64,000 nt of DNA from Acidobacteriota bacterium (lineage in GTDB: Bacteria; Acidobacteriota; Terriglobia; Bryobacterales; Bryobacteraceae): contig JAKOTR010000032.1 of NCBI GenBank assembly GCA_029776225.1, forward strand, positions 101,008-165,007. Reading direction: 5' to 3'. How positions within the stretch are numbered: position 1 is the first letter of the stretch; each line of letters begins with the position of its first letter. Below, piece after piece: positions 1 to 8,908 of the stretch. The translations under genes were made by a program, and so were the position numbers. Below the pieces are notes generated by a model. The model had not been told where the DNA came from and did not search any database. It saw only the letters and a list, made by a program, of their open reading frames with translations.

Positions 1-195
1 GCTAACGGCCTTTCGCGTCGCCTCCACTAGCGCCCGCATGTGCTCGGCGTGGGACTGGGTGGCGTGGTCCGGGTCTTCTCTTTTCCGGACGAGCGGATAC
101 TCGGCGACGGCCGAACCCAGCCTGCCGCGCTCGCTATCGAAGATCGAAACCCGGACGCTCAGGGTGCCGAAATCGACGCCTGCTACGATTGCCAT
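1..195 (-). CDS. araB: L-ribulokinase-like FGGY sugar kinase (N-terminal part, cut by window edge)
   Basis: Only the first 65 codons are in the window; the gene runs off the left edge. The N-terminus MAIVAGVDFGTLSVRVSIFD is the phosphate-1 ATP-binding segment of FGGY carbohydrate kinases, and DFGT followed by SVR is characteristic of ribulokinases, which phosphorylate L-ribulose at O5. The ATG is preceded by GGAGAACAGTC, a good ribosome site. The gene starts 20 bp after the stop of the isomerase at 216-1628, so the two form an operon expected to isomerise and then phosphorylate a pentose. Substrate preference cannot be read from this fragment; another FGGY kinase is possible. Confidence 0.8.
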   Translation of the reverse strand, partial: MAIVAGVDFGTLSVRVSIFDSERGRLGSAVAEYPLVRKREDPDHATQSHAEHMRALVEATRKAVS

Positions 196-215
196 GACTG
201 TTCTCCGGCCGCCTG

Positions 216-1628
216 TTACGCCTCGTGATAGTAGATGTCCCAGCCGAGATAGCGCGTGGCTGCCTCGTACACCATGCCGGCCACGTGCGAGAAGCAGGCC
301 GCGACGTGGTGCTCAAAGCCGTTCTCGCAAATATAGCGAAGCAGCTTCTGCATGCGAGGGATCTTTACGACGCCGGCGCCGCCGAACGTGGTGAGCGGAT
401 CGTTGGTGAATTCTCCTTCGCCGACGTAGCCGGTGATCTTGCCCTTCAGATCGTCGGTCGAGAAGCGGGCGAAGCTCATCGGGCCGGCCTTCACGCGCCC
501 GACGCAGGTGCCGAACGTATTCTCCTTGCCGACCGTGCCCGCGATGATCTCCTGGTAATCCATCCGGACGTCCTGGAAGAAGTCCTTGGGCAGGTTGCTG
601 CAATGGAAGCAGACGGCCTTGTCGGGATCGTCGCCGTAGTTGTTGTTCCAGTCAAGCAGCGCGCTGGGCGACTCGGAAGCGAGCGCGAGGGCGTGCATGG
701 CGAGGGCGCCGCAGACATCCACTTCGCACGCGCTCGGCAGCAGATGGTTGCTCAGCATGCTCATCACGGTGCATGGCACAACCCCGAAGTACTCTTCCAT
801 CGACGTCCAGCACTGGATGGCGGTGACGTTGACGTCCACTTCCTTCATCCACGCATCGACGACCACGCCGAACTTGGCCATTTTCAGCAGGGCCGCCGCA
901 GAGACGCCATCCGTGGAAACGTAGTCTTTGATGGCCGCGAGCTTGGCCTGGACCGCGGCGTCGCTATCCTTCAAGCGCTCCACCCGGCCGAAGATCTCCG
1001 AAAGATCGATGGGCTCGACGGTGATTCCGTTATTCTCCAGCAGCTTCTCGCTGTAGCGGACGGTGTTGAACGCCGCCGGGCGCGCCCCGATTGCACCGAC
1101 GCGGGCGCGCTTCAGACCCTTCACTACGCGGCACACGCCGCCGAACCACTGGGCGTCCTGGTCAAACTGCGGGGAATCCGGGGCCTCGGTGTGGAGCGTG
1201 GTGAGCGAATACGGGATGCCGTACTGCTTGAGGTTGTTGCAGAGCGACATTTTGCCGCAGAAGCTGTCCCGGCGGTCGGCAATGCTCATCTTGCCGGGGC
1301 CGTCCGGCGTCGCCTGGATCAGCACGGGGACGTCGAGGCCGGCCAAACGCAGCGCGTCCGCCACGCCACGCTCCTCGCCGAAATTGGGAAGCGTGACGAC
1401 GATGCCGTCAATCTCATCGCGATGATCGCGGAACAGCGCCGCGCATTTCTTGGCGTCATCCCGCGTGACGACGGCGCCGTGTTTGGTGTCCTCGGGACCG
1501 AGGACGACCACCTTGAAACAGTTCCGCTCCAGCGCCTGAATCATCTCTTCGCGTCCCGACTTGGCCAGGTGGTCGGGGAAAAACCCGCGATTGCCGACGA
1601 TAAGGCCGACAGTCATCTGCGTTTTCAT
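216..1628 (-). CDS. L-fucose/L-arabinose isomerase family protein
   Basis: This 470-residue protein matches the fucose/arabinose isomerase fold: an N-terminal Rossmann-like region beginning MTVGLIVGNRGFFPDH and a C-terminal catalytic part with the metal-ligand style segments EVDVCGALAMHAL and CFHCSNLP. It should interconvert an aldose and a ketose in the cytoplasm with a divalent metal. The upstream gene in the operon sense is this one, and the ribulokinase-like gene follows 20 bp later, which favours a pentose such as L-arabinose; the sequence alone does not fix the sugar. The ATG at 1628 was chosen over a longer reading frame because GGGGTGAAAGC sits directly before it. A LacI-type operator lies just upstream. 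Confidence 0.85.
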   Translation of the reverse strand: MKTQMTVGLIVGNRGFFPDHLAKSGREEMIQALERNCFKVVVLGPEDTKHGAVVTRDDAKKCAALFRDHRDEIDGIVVTLPNFGEERGVADALRLAGLDVPVLIQATPDGPGKMSIADRRDSFCGKMSLCNNLKQYGIPYSLTTLHTEAPDSPQFDQDAQWFGGVCRVVKGLKRARVGAIGARPAAFNTVRYSEKLLENNGITVEPIDLSEIFGRVERLKDSDAAVQAKLAAIKDYVSTDGVSAAALLKMAKFGVVVDAWMKEVDVNVTAIQCWTSMEEYFGVVPCTVMSMLSNHLLPSACEVDVCGALAMHALALASESPSALLDWNNNYGDDPDKAVCFHCSNLPKDFFQDVRMDYQEIIAGTVGKENTFGTCVGRVKAGPMSFARFSTDDLKGKITGYVGEGEFTNDPLTTFGGAGVVKIPRMQKLLRYICENGFEHHVAACFSHVAGMVYEAATRYLGWDIYYHEA

Positions 1629-1642
1629 GCTTTCACCCCAAA

Positions 1643-1656
1643 AGTAAGCGTTTTCA
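1643..1656 (-). promoter_or_regulatory. LacI/CcpA-family-type operator before the isomerase gene
   Basis: The minus-strand 14-mer TGAAAACGCTTACT agrees at every position with the catabolite-response type consensus TGWAARCGYTWNCW, which is bound by LacI-family regulators around a central CG. It lies 14 bp before the isomerase start codon, next to its ribosome site. A sugar-responsive LacI-type repressor is the inferred ligand; no such regulator gene is in the window. Confidence 0.5.
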
Positions 1657-1787
1657 TTACCGCAAAGGTAGATTTCATCAGGAATTGCCGCCCGCGTCAA
1701 CCCCGGCCGCTAAAGACGGGCGTTTCCGGCGGACCGGGCGCCTATGCGCGGGCCGGACAAGGCTCCTTTGGGGGATTCTAACGCCGG

Positions 1788-2819
1788 TTAACTGTTGCTG
1801 GAGGTCGTTTCCGCCATCGCCACCGGCGCGCTGGCGTGCCGCTTCGCGTGGTGGCGGATTTCACCAAGTTTCAGCCCGGTGACCGCCAGTGCAATGGCTC
1901 CCGCGGTCAGCAGCGGCAGCGTGATCACGCACCAGGTCATCAGCGAGAGCCCGGTTGCGGTGGTCTTGTCGATGCCGAACAGGCCCAGCGCCAGCACCAT
2001 CAGCACTTGCGACGGACCCACGTTGCCCGGCGCCTGGGGAATCGCCGTCCCGATACGGAGCACAACCAGAACCACCAGCGCTGGCCACATCGTCAGGTCG
2101 AGATCGTAGCCCCGCATCAGCGCGTAGATCGGCATCACCTGGATCAGCAGATAGATCAGGCTGGCGGCGAAGGCCACATAGAAGGACCTGGAGTTTCCCA
2201 TCAGGTGCAGGTCGTCGATCAGAACGCGGAGCTTCGCGCCCCAGCGCGTCTTGGGGCACGCTGCGTGGGCATGGTGCTTCCAGAACATCACCAGTCCCAT
2301 CAACAGCGCCACCACGACGACTACCACTCCGATGCCTTTGCCGAGCTCAACCACTACCCGCGGATACGGCACGAAGAGGGTCGTTGCCGCGAACAGCGCC
2401 ATCAGCCAGATGCCGTCGAACACGCGCTCGATTACCGCCGAAGAAAGCGCGACGGAAAAAGGAATCCTGCTCCAGCGCGCCTGCAAATATGAGCGGATGA
2501 CCTCGCCCGGCCTCAGCGGAAACACTTCATTTGTGAACAGCCCCACATAGATGGCCTGTACGGACCGCCACAACGGCACCCGCACTACCGGCCCCAGCAG
2601 GATGTTCCATCGCCAGGCCTGGAAGACGTACACCGCGATATCGGAGACTACGGCGATCGCCACCCAGCCCCAGCGAAGGGACTGAAAATCCTGCATCACC
2701 GTCTTGAAATCCACTCCCTGGAGAAACCAAACCAGCGAGGCCACGGAAATCGCGTAACCAATTGCCGGCGCCAGCCAGGAGGGGATTCTCGCTTGGAACC
2801 TGCCTACGCGGAACTGCAT
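1788..2819 (-). CDS. Lysylphosphatidylglycerol synthase TM-like / flippase-like membrane protein
   Basis: A 343-residue polytopic membrane protein with about eight hydrophobic segments. It carries the hallmarks of the LPG-synthase transmembrane (UPF0104, YbhN-like) family: RPGEVIRSYLQARW near residue 102, VIERVFDG soon after, and PQAPGNVGPSQ near residue 265. The soluble transferase domain of MprF is absent, so it is not a full lysyl-PG synthase. Members are thought to move or handle lipids in the inner membrane, but the substrate is unknown. It stands alone: the isomerase lies downstream on the same strand 159 bp away and fadN is divergent. The C-terminal tail is polar and disordered. Confidence 0.8.
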   Translation of the reverse strand: MQFRVGRFQARIPSWLAPAIGYAISVASLVWFLQGVDFKTVMQDFQSLRWGWVAIAVVSDIAVYVFQAWRWNILLGPVVRVPLWRSVQAIYVGLFTNEVFPLRPGEVIRSYLQARWSRIPFSVALSSAVIERVFDGIWLMALFAATTLFVPYPRVVVELGKGIGVVVVVVALLMGLVMFWKHHAHAACPKTRWGAKLRVLIDDLHLMGNSRSFYVAFAASLIYLLIQVMPIYALMRGYDLDLTMWPALVVLVVLRIGTAIPQAPGNVGPSQVLMVLALGLFGIDKTTATGLSLMTWCVITLPLLTAGAIALAVTGLKLGEIRHHAKRHASAPVAMAETTSSNS

Positions 2820-3011
2820 GCGCTAGTACCATCATAAATGACTTTTTTGCGCCCCACGGTTCGCTTAATCGGCAGATGAAGTTTTCTTTTGATTACTATT
2901 CTATTTGTTAACTACTCTTTAATCGCGCGCCGAGCACCGCCGGCTTCTCCCGATCGCTTTTTTGGTAAACTCCGCAAGAGGTTTTTCAACGAGAAAGACC
3001 TGACCGGCACA

Positions 3012-5351
3012 ATGGCACTGAAGAAGACTGTCCGCCGGGTGGCCGTTCTGGGCGCCGGCGTCATGGGCTCGCAGATCGCGGCCCATTTCGCCAACGCAGG
3101 CATTCCCGTGCTGCTGCTGGACGTCGCGCTGCCGGATGAGCAGCAGCGCAGCGCCGCCGCTTTGCGCGGCATCGAGTGGGCGGCATCGCGGAGGCCCGGC
3201 GCTTTTTTCACGCCGGAAGCCGCGTCGCTGGTGACGCCGGGAAACTTCGATGACGATCTGCGCGACGCCGGCGGCTGCGATTGGATCATCGAGGCGGTCG
3301 CCGAGGACCTCGAGGTCAAACGCGCGCTGATTGAAAGAGTTGCTTGCTGGCGCCGCCCGGACGCGATCTTTTCCACCAGCACCAGCAGCATTCCCCTGGC
3401 CGAAATTGCAAAAGGATTTCCGGCCGAATTCGGCCGCACGTTCCTCGGCACGCATTTTTTCAATCCGCCGCGCTATCTGCACCTGCTCGAGCTCGTCCCC
3501 GGGCCGGAAACCGATCCCGAGGTGCTCGAATTTGTGGCGAATTTCGCCGAAATCCGGCTCGGCAAGGGCGTCGTGCGCGCGAAGGACACGCCGGCCTTTA
3601 TCGCCAACCGCATCGGAAGCTTTTTCTCGGCAACGGTCCTGCGGCTCATGGTGGAAGGCGGTTATTCGGTCGAAGAGGTAGATGCGCTCACCGGCCCGCT
3701 GATCGGCTTGCCGAAAAGCGCAAGCTTGCGGCTGGCGGACATCATCGGTCTGGATACCTGGGCCTGCATCGCGCAGAACCTGTACCGGTTGGCGCCTGAA
3801 GACGCATGGCGCGAACGTTTTCAATTCCCGGAGTTCGTCGCGCGCATGATTGAACGCGGCTGGCTGGGAGACAAGACCGGCCGGGGATTTTACAAACGCG
3901 CCGGCGCCGGGGGAGAAATTCAGGCCATCGACTGGCGGACGCTCGAATACCGTCCCGCCGAAAATCCGGTGTTCCCATCCGTCGACGCCACGCGGTATGT
4001 GAGGGACCTTGCGGAGCGCCTGCGCACGGTGATCGCCGCAGACGACCGCGCCGGAACTTTCCTCTGGCGCGCCTTGAGCGATCTGTTCCTCTACGCCGCT
4101 GGTCTTGTGCCGGAAGTCTCCAACCTTATCGTCGAGATCGACCGCGCCATGCGCTGGGGCTATGGCTACAAACTCGGGCCGTTCGAACTGTGGGACGCGC
4201 TCGGCGTGGAGCAAACCGTCGAGCGCATGCGAAGCGACGGGCGCACGATCCCGGAGGGCGTCGAAGCGCTGCTCGACTCCGGCTCGAAATCCTTCTACCG
4301 CGCCGCCGATCAGAACGGCGAGCCGCGCACCGAGTACTTTGACTTCGGGCGCACCCGCTTTGAAACGCTGGAAGACCGCCCAGGCATCCTCGTGCTCTCC
4401 GATCTGAAGCGGGCGCGCGGCGTCGTTGCAGGCAACCGCGGCGCTTCGCTCATCGATCTCGGCGACGGCGTCCTCTGCCTGGAGCTTCACGACAGGCGCG
4501 GTGTGCTGGGCGGCGATCAGATCGACATGATCCTGGCCGGCCTCGAGGAGACCGCCCGCAACTTCGAAGCCATGGTGATTGCCGGGCAGGCCCCCGAAGG
4601 CTTGTGCGCCGGCGAGGACCTCGCGCTCATTCTGATGTATGCGCAGGAGCGCGAATGGGACGAACTCGAGGCCGCCGTGCGGCGTGTGCAGGACGCCAAC
4701 ATGGCCATCAAGTATGCGGTGCGGCCCGTCGTCGCGGCGCCCTTCGGCTTCACCACCGGCAGCGGCTGCGAGGTGGCCTTGCACGCCGCGCGCATTCAGG
4801 CCTCCGCCGAGCTGTACATGGGCCTGACCGAGGCGAACGCGGGCCTGATCCCGGCCGGCGGCGGCTGCAAAGAAATGCTGATCCGGCTGGGCGATCCTCA
4901 GCGCGTGCTAGAGCTGATTGCGTCCGCAAGAGTCTCCACCAGCGCCGCCGACGCGCGCAAGTTGGGTTTGCTGAGAGCGACGGATGCCGTATCCATGAAT
5001 CCGGAGCGTCTGATCGCCGAAGCCAAGGCCGCCACGCTGGCGCTCGCTCCGGTGTGGTCGCCCGGCGTTCCCAACTGCGAAATCCGCGTGACGGGCGATC
5101 CCGGCTATGCCGCCATGCAGTTGAAGGCATGGCTGTCCTACAAAGGCAACCACATCTCCGAGACCGATCTGGACATTGCGGGAAAGCTGGCGTACGTTCT
5201 AAGCGGCGGAAGGCTCTCGGGACCGCAGAACGTCCCCGAGCAGTATTTGCTCGATCTCGAACGCGAAGCTTTCCTCAGTCTATGCGGAGAGCCCACGACG
5301 CAGCAGCGGATCGAATGTCTGCTCGCGGCCGGCAAACCGCTGCGTAATTAA
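3012..5351 (+). CDS. fadN: 3-hydroxyacyl-CoA dehydrogenase / enoyl-CoA hydratase fusion (FadN type)
   Basis: This 779-residue bifunctional beta-oxidation enzyme has the dehydrogenase first and the hydratase last, the order of Bacillus FadN rather than E. coli FadB/FadJ. The NAD-binding fold is at the N-terminus (VAVLGAGVMGSQIAAHFANA), followed by STSTSSIPLAEIA, GTHFFNPPRYLHLLELVPG and KDTPAFIANRIGSFF. The C-terminal crotonase domain keeps both catalytic glutamates, in GSGCEVAL and GLTEANAG. It hydrates enoyl-CoA and oxidises the L-3-hydroxyacyl-CoA. The start at 3012 was chosen because similarity to the NAD fold begins there; the ribosome site is weak. A thiolase follows 12 bp downstream, completing the cycle. 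Confidence 0.9.
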   Translation: MALKKTVRRVAVLGAGVMGSQIAAHFANAGIPVLLLDVALPDEQQRSAAALRGIEWAASRRPGAFFTPEAASLVTPGNFDDDLRDAGGCDWIIEAVAEDLEVKRALIERVACWRRPDAIFSTSTSSIPLAEIAKGFPAEFGRTFLGTHFFNPPRYLHLLELVPGPETDPEVLEFVANFAEIRLGKGVVRAKDTPAFIANRIGSFFSATVLRLMVEGGYSVEEVDALTGPLIGLPKSASLRLADIIGLDTWACIAQNLYRLAPEDAWRERFQFPEFVARMIERGWLGDKTGRGFYKRAGAGGEIQAIDWRTLEYRPAENPVFPSVDATRYVRDLAERLRTVIAADDRAGTFLWRALSDLFLYAAGLVPEVSNLIVEIDRAMRWGYGYKLGPFELWDALGVEQTVERMRSDGRTIPEGVEALLDSGSKSFYRAADQNGEPRTEYFDFGRTRFETLEDRPGILVLSDLKRARGVVAGNRGASLIDLGDGVLCLELHDRRGVLGGDQIDMILAGLEETARNFEAMVIAGQAPEGLCAGEDLALILMYAQEREWDELEAAVRRVQDANMAIKYAVRPVVAAPFGFTTGSGCEVALHAARIQASAELYMGLTEANAGLIPAGGGCKEMLIRLGDPQRVLELIASARVSTSAADARKLGLLRATDAVSMNPERLIAEAKAATLALAPVWSPGVPNCEIRVTGDPGYAAMQLKAWLSYKGNHISETDLDIAGKLAYVLSGGRLSGPQNVPEQYLLDLEREAFLSLCGEPTTQQRIECLLAAGKPLRN

Positions 5352-5363
5352 ACTAAGGGAATC

Positions 5364-6539
5364 ATGCCTGAGCCTGTTGTGATCGATTGTTTGCGCACCG
5401 CCATCGGCAAGGCCCGGCGCGGCGCCTTGCGCAACTCGAGGCCGGACGACCTGGCGGCCGCCGTGGTTCGCGCCCTGATCGACAGGTATCCGCAGGTGCC
5501 CGCCGACGAAGTGGACGACGTCATTCTCGGATGCGCGTTCCCCGAGGCCGAGGCCGGCATGAACATAGCGCGGAATGTGGCCCTGATGGCCGGGTTGCCC
5601 GACCTCGTGCCGGGCATGACCATCAACCGCTTCTGCGCATCCGGGCTGCAAGCCATCGCCCTCGCGGCGGACCGCATCCGGGCCGGTTCGGCGCAGATTG
5701 TGATTGCCGGCGGCGTAGAGTCGATGAGCCTGGTTCCGACGACGGGCAACAGTTTCGCGCCGAATCCCTGGATCGTCGATCATCGCCCGGAGATTTACAT
5801 GAGCATGGGGCTCGCCGCGGAGGCGCTGCGGCGCAAGTACGATATCGCCCGCGAGGACGCCGACACGTTCGCTCTCCACAGCCATCGGAACGCGGTGCGG
5901 GCGCAGGCCGAGGGACGGTTCGACGAGGAGATCGTGCCCATTGAAGTGGAAACCAAGGTTTTCGTCGACGGCCAGGCCCAGCGGCAATCCATCATCTTCG
6001 CGAAAGACGAGGGGCCACGCGCCGACACCTCGCTCGAAGCGCTCGCGGCGCTGAAGCCGGTTTTCGACGCCCAGGGCGCCGTTACCGCCGGCAACTCCTC
6101 GCAAGCCAGCGACGGCGCCGCCGCCGCGCTCGTGATGTCGGACCGCAAGGCGCGCGAACTCGGGCTGAAACCGCGGCTCCGGTTCGTGAGCTTTGCCGTC
6201 GGCGGAGTGCCCCCGGAACTCATGGGTATCGGGCCGGTTGTCGCCATTCCCAAGGCGCTCGAACTGGCGGGACTGCACCTGGAAGACATAGACATCATCG
6301 AGCTGAACGAGGCCTTCGCCGTGCAGGCGCTCGCGGTAATCCGGCTGGCCGGGCTGGACATAGAAAGGATCAACCCTAATGGAGGCGCGATTGCGCTCGG
6401 GCATCCCCTGGGATGCACCGGTGCGCGGCTCACCGCCACCCTCATGCGGGAACTGGAGCGCTCCAACGGCACATACGGCATGGTGACGATGTGCGTGGGC
6501 GGGGGCCAGGGCGCTGCCGCTATCTTCGAAAAAGTCTAG
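5364..6539 (+). CDS. fadA: Acetyl-CoA acyltransferase (3-ketoacyl-CoA thiolase)
   Basis: A 391-residue type II thiolase that cleaves 3-ketoacyl-CoA to acetyl-CoA and a shortened acyl-CoA. All three catalytic regions are present: the nucleophilic cysteine in NRFCASGLQAIALAA near residue 90, the histidine in GGAIALGHPLGCTGARL, and the second cysteine in MVTMCVGGGQGAA near the C-terminus. The glycine-rich GHP motif and the length are standard. AAGGGA precedes the ATG, only 12 bp after the fadN stop, so the two are almost certainly cotranscribed. A biosynthetic acetoacetyl-CoA thiolase is conceivable, but the fadN partner argues for fatty acid degradation. Confidence 0.93.
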   Translation: MPEPVVIDCLRTAIGKARRGALRNSRPDDLAAAVVRALIDRYPQVPADEVDDVILGCAFPEAEAGMNIARNVALMAGLPDLVPGMTINRFCASGLQAIALAADRIRAGSAQIVIAGGVESMSLVPTTGNSFAPNPWIVDHRPEIYMSMGLAAEALRRKYDIAREDADTFALHSHRNAVRAQAEGRFDEEIVPIEVETKVFVDGQAQRQSIIFAKDEGPRADTSLEALAALKPVFDAQGAVTAGNSSQASDGAAAALVMSDRKARELGLKPRLRFVSFAVGGVPPELMGIGPVVAIPKALELAGLHLEDIDIIELNEAFAVQALAVIRLAGLDIERINPNGGAIALGHPLGCTGARLTATLMRELERSNGTYGMVTMCVGGGQGAAAIFEKV

Positions 6540-6602
6540 CCTGCAAAGAATCAGGCCGCCTGTGCGTTACACTGTGGTTACAGGGGCTCCGTTCTCATCG
6601 GC

Positions 6603-7508
6603 ATGATCGACCTGCATACGCATACCCATGAATCGGACGGAACTTTTTCGCCCGAGGAACTCGTCCAGGCGGCCGTCGATTTGAAGTTAGAAGCGCTGGG
6701 TATCACCGATCACGACACGTTCGCCGGCTACGACCAGGCCGTGCCGCTTGCGCGGGCGGCGGGGCTGGAGCTGATCTGCGGCATCGAGTTGAGCACGAAG
6801 CTGCGCTCCAGGCAGGGGACGACACGCAACAAATCGGTGCACATCCTGGGATATTTTCTCGATGCGCCGCCGGCGCCCGCGTTCCGCAACTGGCTCGACA
6901 CCCTCCAGCGCAGCCGCCGCGACCGCAATGCCCGCCTGGCCCAACGCCTTCGTTCGCTCGGCATCGAGGTGACGCTGGAAGAAGTCGAACGACTCGGCCG
7001 CAGCCTGGCCGGACGGCCGCATTTTGCGCAAATCATGGTGCGCAAGGGCTACGTGAAATCGATTCACGAGGCGTTTGAAGTGTACCTTGGCGAGTCCGCC
7101 CGCGCCTACGTGGAACGCGAAGAGCCCACCGTCGCCGAAGGCATACAGAAGATTCTGGAGGGCGGCGGCTTGCCCTCGATCGCTCACCCGGTGCGCCTCT
7201 CCAGAGACGGCGCAGCGGTCGAGAAAATGATCGCTGAAATGCGCGACTTTGGTCTGCGCGCGATCGAAACCTACCATTCGGATCACAGCCCGCGCGAAGT
7301 GGAGCAGTACCTCGCAATGGCCCGCCGCTACGACCTGGCCATAACCGGCGGCACAGATTTCCACGGCGACAACAAGCCCGGCATATCGCTCGGCACGGGA
7401 GTGAACGGAAATGTTTCGGTGCCCCGCTCGGTTCTCGACGATCTCCGCGCCGGCAGGCCGCAGCGCTATGTTTCGGCTTCTACTTTCCGCATGCCCCCGG
7501 CGATGTAA
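6603..7508 (+). CDS. PHP-domain phosphoesterase (YciV/RNase AM-like)
   Basis: A 301-residue protein of the polymerase-and-histidinol-phosphatase family. The metal-binding motifs are visible in order: DLHTHTHESDGT at the N-terminus, TDHDT near residue 40, GIELS near 60, HILGYF, AHPVRL near 195, ETYHSDHS, and GGTDFHGDN near the C-terminus. The family hydrolyses phosphate esters; close relatives are 3',5'-nucleoside bisphosphate phosphatases and 5'-3' exoribonucleases. It follows fadA by 63 bp with only a weak ribosome site, so cotranscription is uncertain. It converges with the YgfZ-like gene 9 bp downstream. The exact substrate is inferred from family membership only. Confidence 0.85.
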   Translation: MIDLHTHTHESDGTFSPEELVQAAVDLKLEALGITDHDTFAGYDQAVPLARAAGLELICGIELSTKLRSRQGTTRNKSVHILGYFLDAPPAPAFRNWLDTLQRSRRDRNARLAQRLRSLGIEVTLEEVERLGRSLAGRPHFAQIMVRKGYVKSIHEAFEVYLGESARAYVEREEPTVAEGIQKILEGGGLPSIAHPVRLSRDGAAVEKMIAEMRDFGLRAIETYHSDHSPREVEQYLAMARRYDLAITGGTDFHGDNKPGISLGTGVNGNVSVPRSVLDDLRAGRPQRYVSASTFRMPPAM

Positions 7509-7517
7509 GGGACCGGC

Positions 7518-8450
7518 CTACCCGGACACGATCGCGGCGCTCGCGCCGGCGGCTTCGAGCACAGTGCCCTTCGGCGCTTCCGCCAGTCTGACGTAACCCA
7601 GCGCGAGCACCTTTCCGGCGTCGGGCGACCACGCGGCCGAGGTGATCTCGCCCACCACCTTGCCTCTGGTAGTTACCGGCGTGCCTGCCGCGGGCGGCTC
7701 GGTAGCCTCAATCGCCAGCCGAACCAAGAAGCGGTGGACCCCGCCGCGCGAGCGGATCCGTTCCACGATCTCCTGCCCGAGGTAGCAGCCCTTGTTGAAG
7801 TGAATGGCGTGCAGCAGCCCCGTCTCTTGCGGCAGGTTCTTTTCGGTGATGTCCTCGCCGTAGCGCGGCCGGCCGTTTTCAATCCTTACGACGCGCGCGT
7901 CTTCCGGCCCTGCGGGGACGGCCCCCGCCGCTTCCAGCATTCGCGCGAGTTCCTCCCGCTCCCGGCGCGGTCCGATCACCGCAAAACCGGGCGTGCCCGT
8001 TGTGCTGAGACGCGCCACCACGCGTTCCCCCCACGCCGCGTGAGACCACGGTTTGTCCGGAACCGGGGCGCTTACGGCCGCAAGCACGTCCGCCGCTTTC
8101 GGCCCCTCGATGCCCAGTTCGGTTGTCTTATCGGTCGCGTCCTCGAGCGTGACGTCGTCCGCGATGATGTACTTGTCCAGGTGCTCGTACGATTTGGTTC
8201 GCGTTTCGGGCTCGGTCTCCAGGAGGAAAAAATCCTCGAAGCGCAGCAGGTTCATATCGCCGAGTATGCGTCCCTGCGCGTTCAGGAAAAAGGCGTAGCA
8301 GCCCTCTCCCGGCTGGAGCTGCTCGACGTGGTTCGTCACCATGGCGTGCAGCAGGCGCGCGCGATCTTCCCCGGTGATGCGAATGCGCCCCCGCCCGGAG
8401 AGGTCCAGTAACGCCGCGCCGTCGTGCAGTGCCTTGTACCCTTGGGTCAT
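7518..8450 (-). CDS. ygfZ: YgfZ/GcvT-like folate-binding protein
   Basis: A 310-residue tetrahydrofolate-binding protein of the YgfZ/GcvT superfamily. The diagnostic YgfZ signature is present as NKGCYLGQEIVERI, with the conserved cysteine, about two thirds along the chain; the N-terminus GRIRITGEDRARLLHAMVTN is also typical. Such proteins support assembly or repair of a subset of iron-sulfur enzymes. A true glycine-cleavage aminomethyltransferase is less likely because of the KGCYxGQE motif and the short length. The gene lies 13 bp downstream of a small membrane protein gene and is probably cotranscribed with it. Confidence 0.85.
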   Translation of the reverse strand: MTQGYKALHDGAALLDLSGRGRIRITGEDRARLLHAMVTNHVEQLQPGEGCYAFFLNAQGRILGDMNLLRFEDFFLLETEPETRTKSYEHLDKYIIADDVTLEDATDKTTELGIEGPKAADVLAAVSAPVPDKPWSHAAWGERVVARLSTTGTPGFAVIGPRREREELARMLEAAGAVPAGPEDARVVRIENGRPRYGEDITEKNLPQETGLLHAIHFNKGCYLGQEIVERIRSRGGVHRFLVRLAIEATEPPAAGTPVTTRGKVVGEITSAAWSPDAGKVLALGYVRLAEAPKGTVLEAAGASAAIVSG

Positions 8451-8463
8451 CGGTCCTCCAGCA

Positions 8464-8907
8464 TCAATAGATGCGCCGCAGGTAGGCGGCTACCAGAATC
8501 GCCAGCAGGCCTACGATCGCGGCGCCCGCAAGCCGGCGCACACCGCGCGATTCGCTTTCGGGCCTTTCCGCCGGCGCACTCACGGCCAGCGCCGCCGATA
8601 CAAACACGTGGGCCGCGAGCAGCATCTTGACGCCGAACCAGATGTGGTACATGCGCGTGTGCCCCGGCTGCGTGAGCAGGTTGTACGTCCCGGAAACCAG
8701 CAGGCCGGCGATGGCCGCGTAGACCAGGGGACGGAACCGCGCCGCCTGCGCCGCCCAGGCTCCGGTCCTGTCATCATCCTGGAGCCCCTTCAAGGCAGGC
8801 GCAGCAACTCCCCAGACATAAATGGCTCCGCCGATCAGGGCGACAACCGACACAATATGCAGCCAGCGGGAGAACACCCCCAGCACTTCCAGGGGAATCG
8901 AAACCAT
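8464..8907 (-). CDS. Small integral membrane protein (CopD/DUF2269-like)
   Basis: A 147-residue protein with four predicted membrane helices: FSRWLHIVSVVALIGGAIYVW at the N-terminus, PLVYAAIAGLLVSG, a third around FGVKMLLAAHVFVSAALAVS, and LAGAAIVGLLAILVAAYL at the end. The histidine in RWLHI and the WFGVKMLLA helix resemble the CopD copper-resistance/DUF2269 type of four-helix proteins, but no function follows securely. The start at 8907 is back to back with the divergent hydrolase start at 8909, so both must share a tiny promoter region or one start is further inside. The YgfZ-like gene follows by 13 bp. Confidence 0.7.
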   Translation of the reverse strand: MVSIPLEVLGVFSRWLHIVSVVALIGGAIYVWGVAAPALKGLQDDDRTGAWAAQAARFRPLVYAAIAGLLVSGTYNLLTQPGHTRMYHIWFGVKMLLAAHVFVSAALAVSAPAERPESESRGVRRLAGAAIVGLLAILVAAYLRRIY

Positions 8908-8908
8908 A

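Noticed and set aside
225..1781. Long plus-strand frame opposite the sugar isomerase
   Set aside because: It is the antisense shadow of the isomerase gene, has no ribosome site and an arginine/alanine-rich composition typical of GC-rich shadows.
2919..4784. 621-codon minus-strand frame opposite fadN
   Set aside because: Antisense of a clear enzyme gene; the translation shows no family motif.
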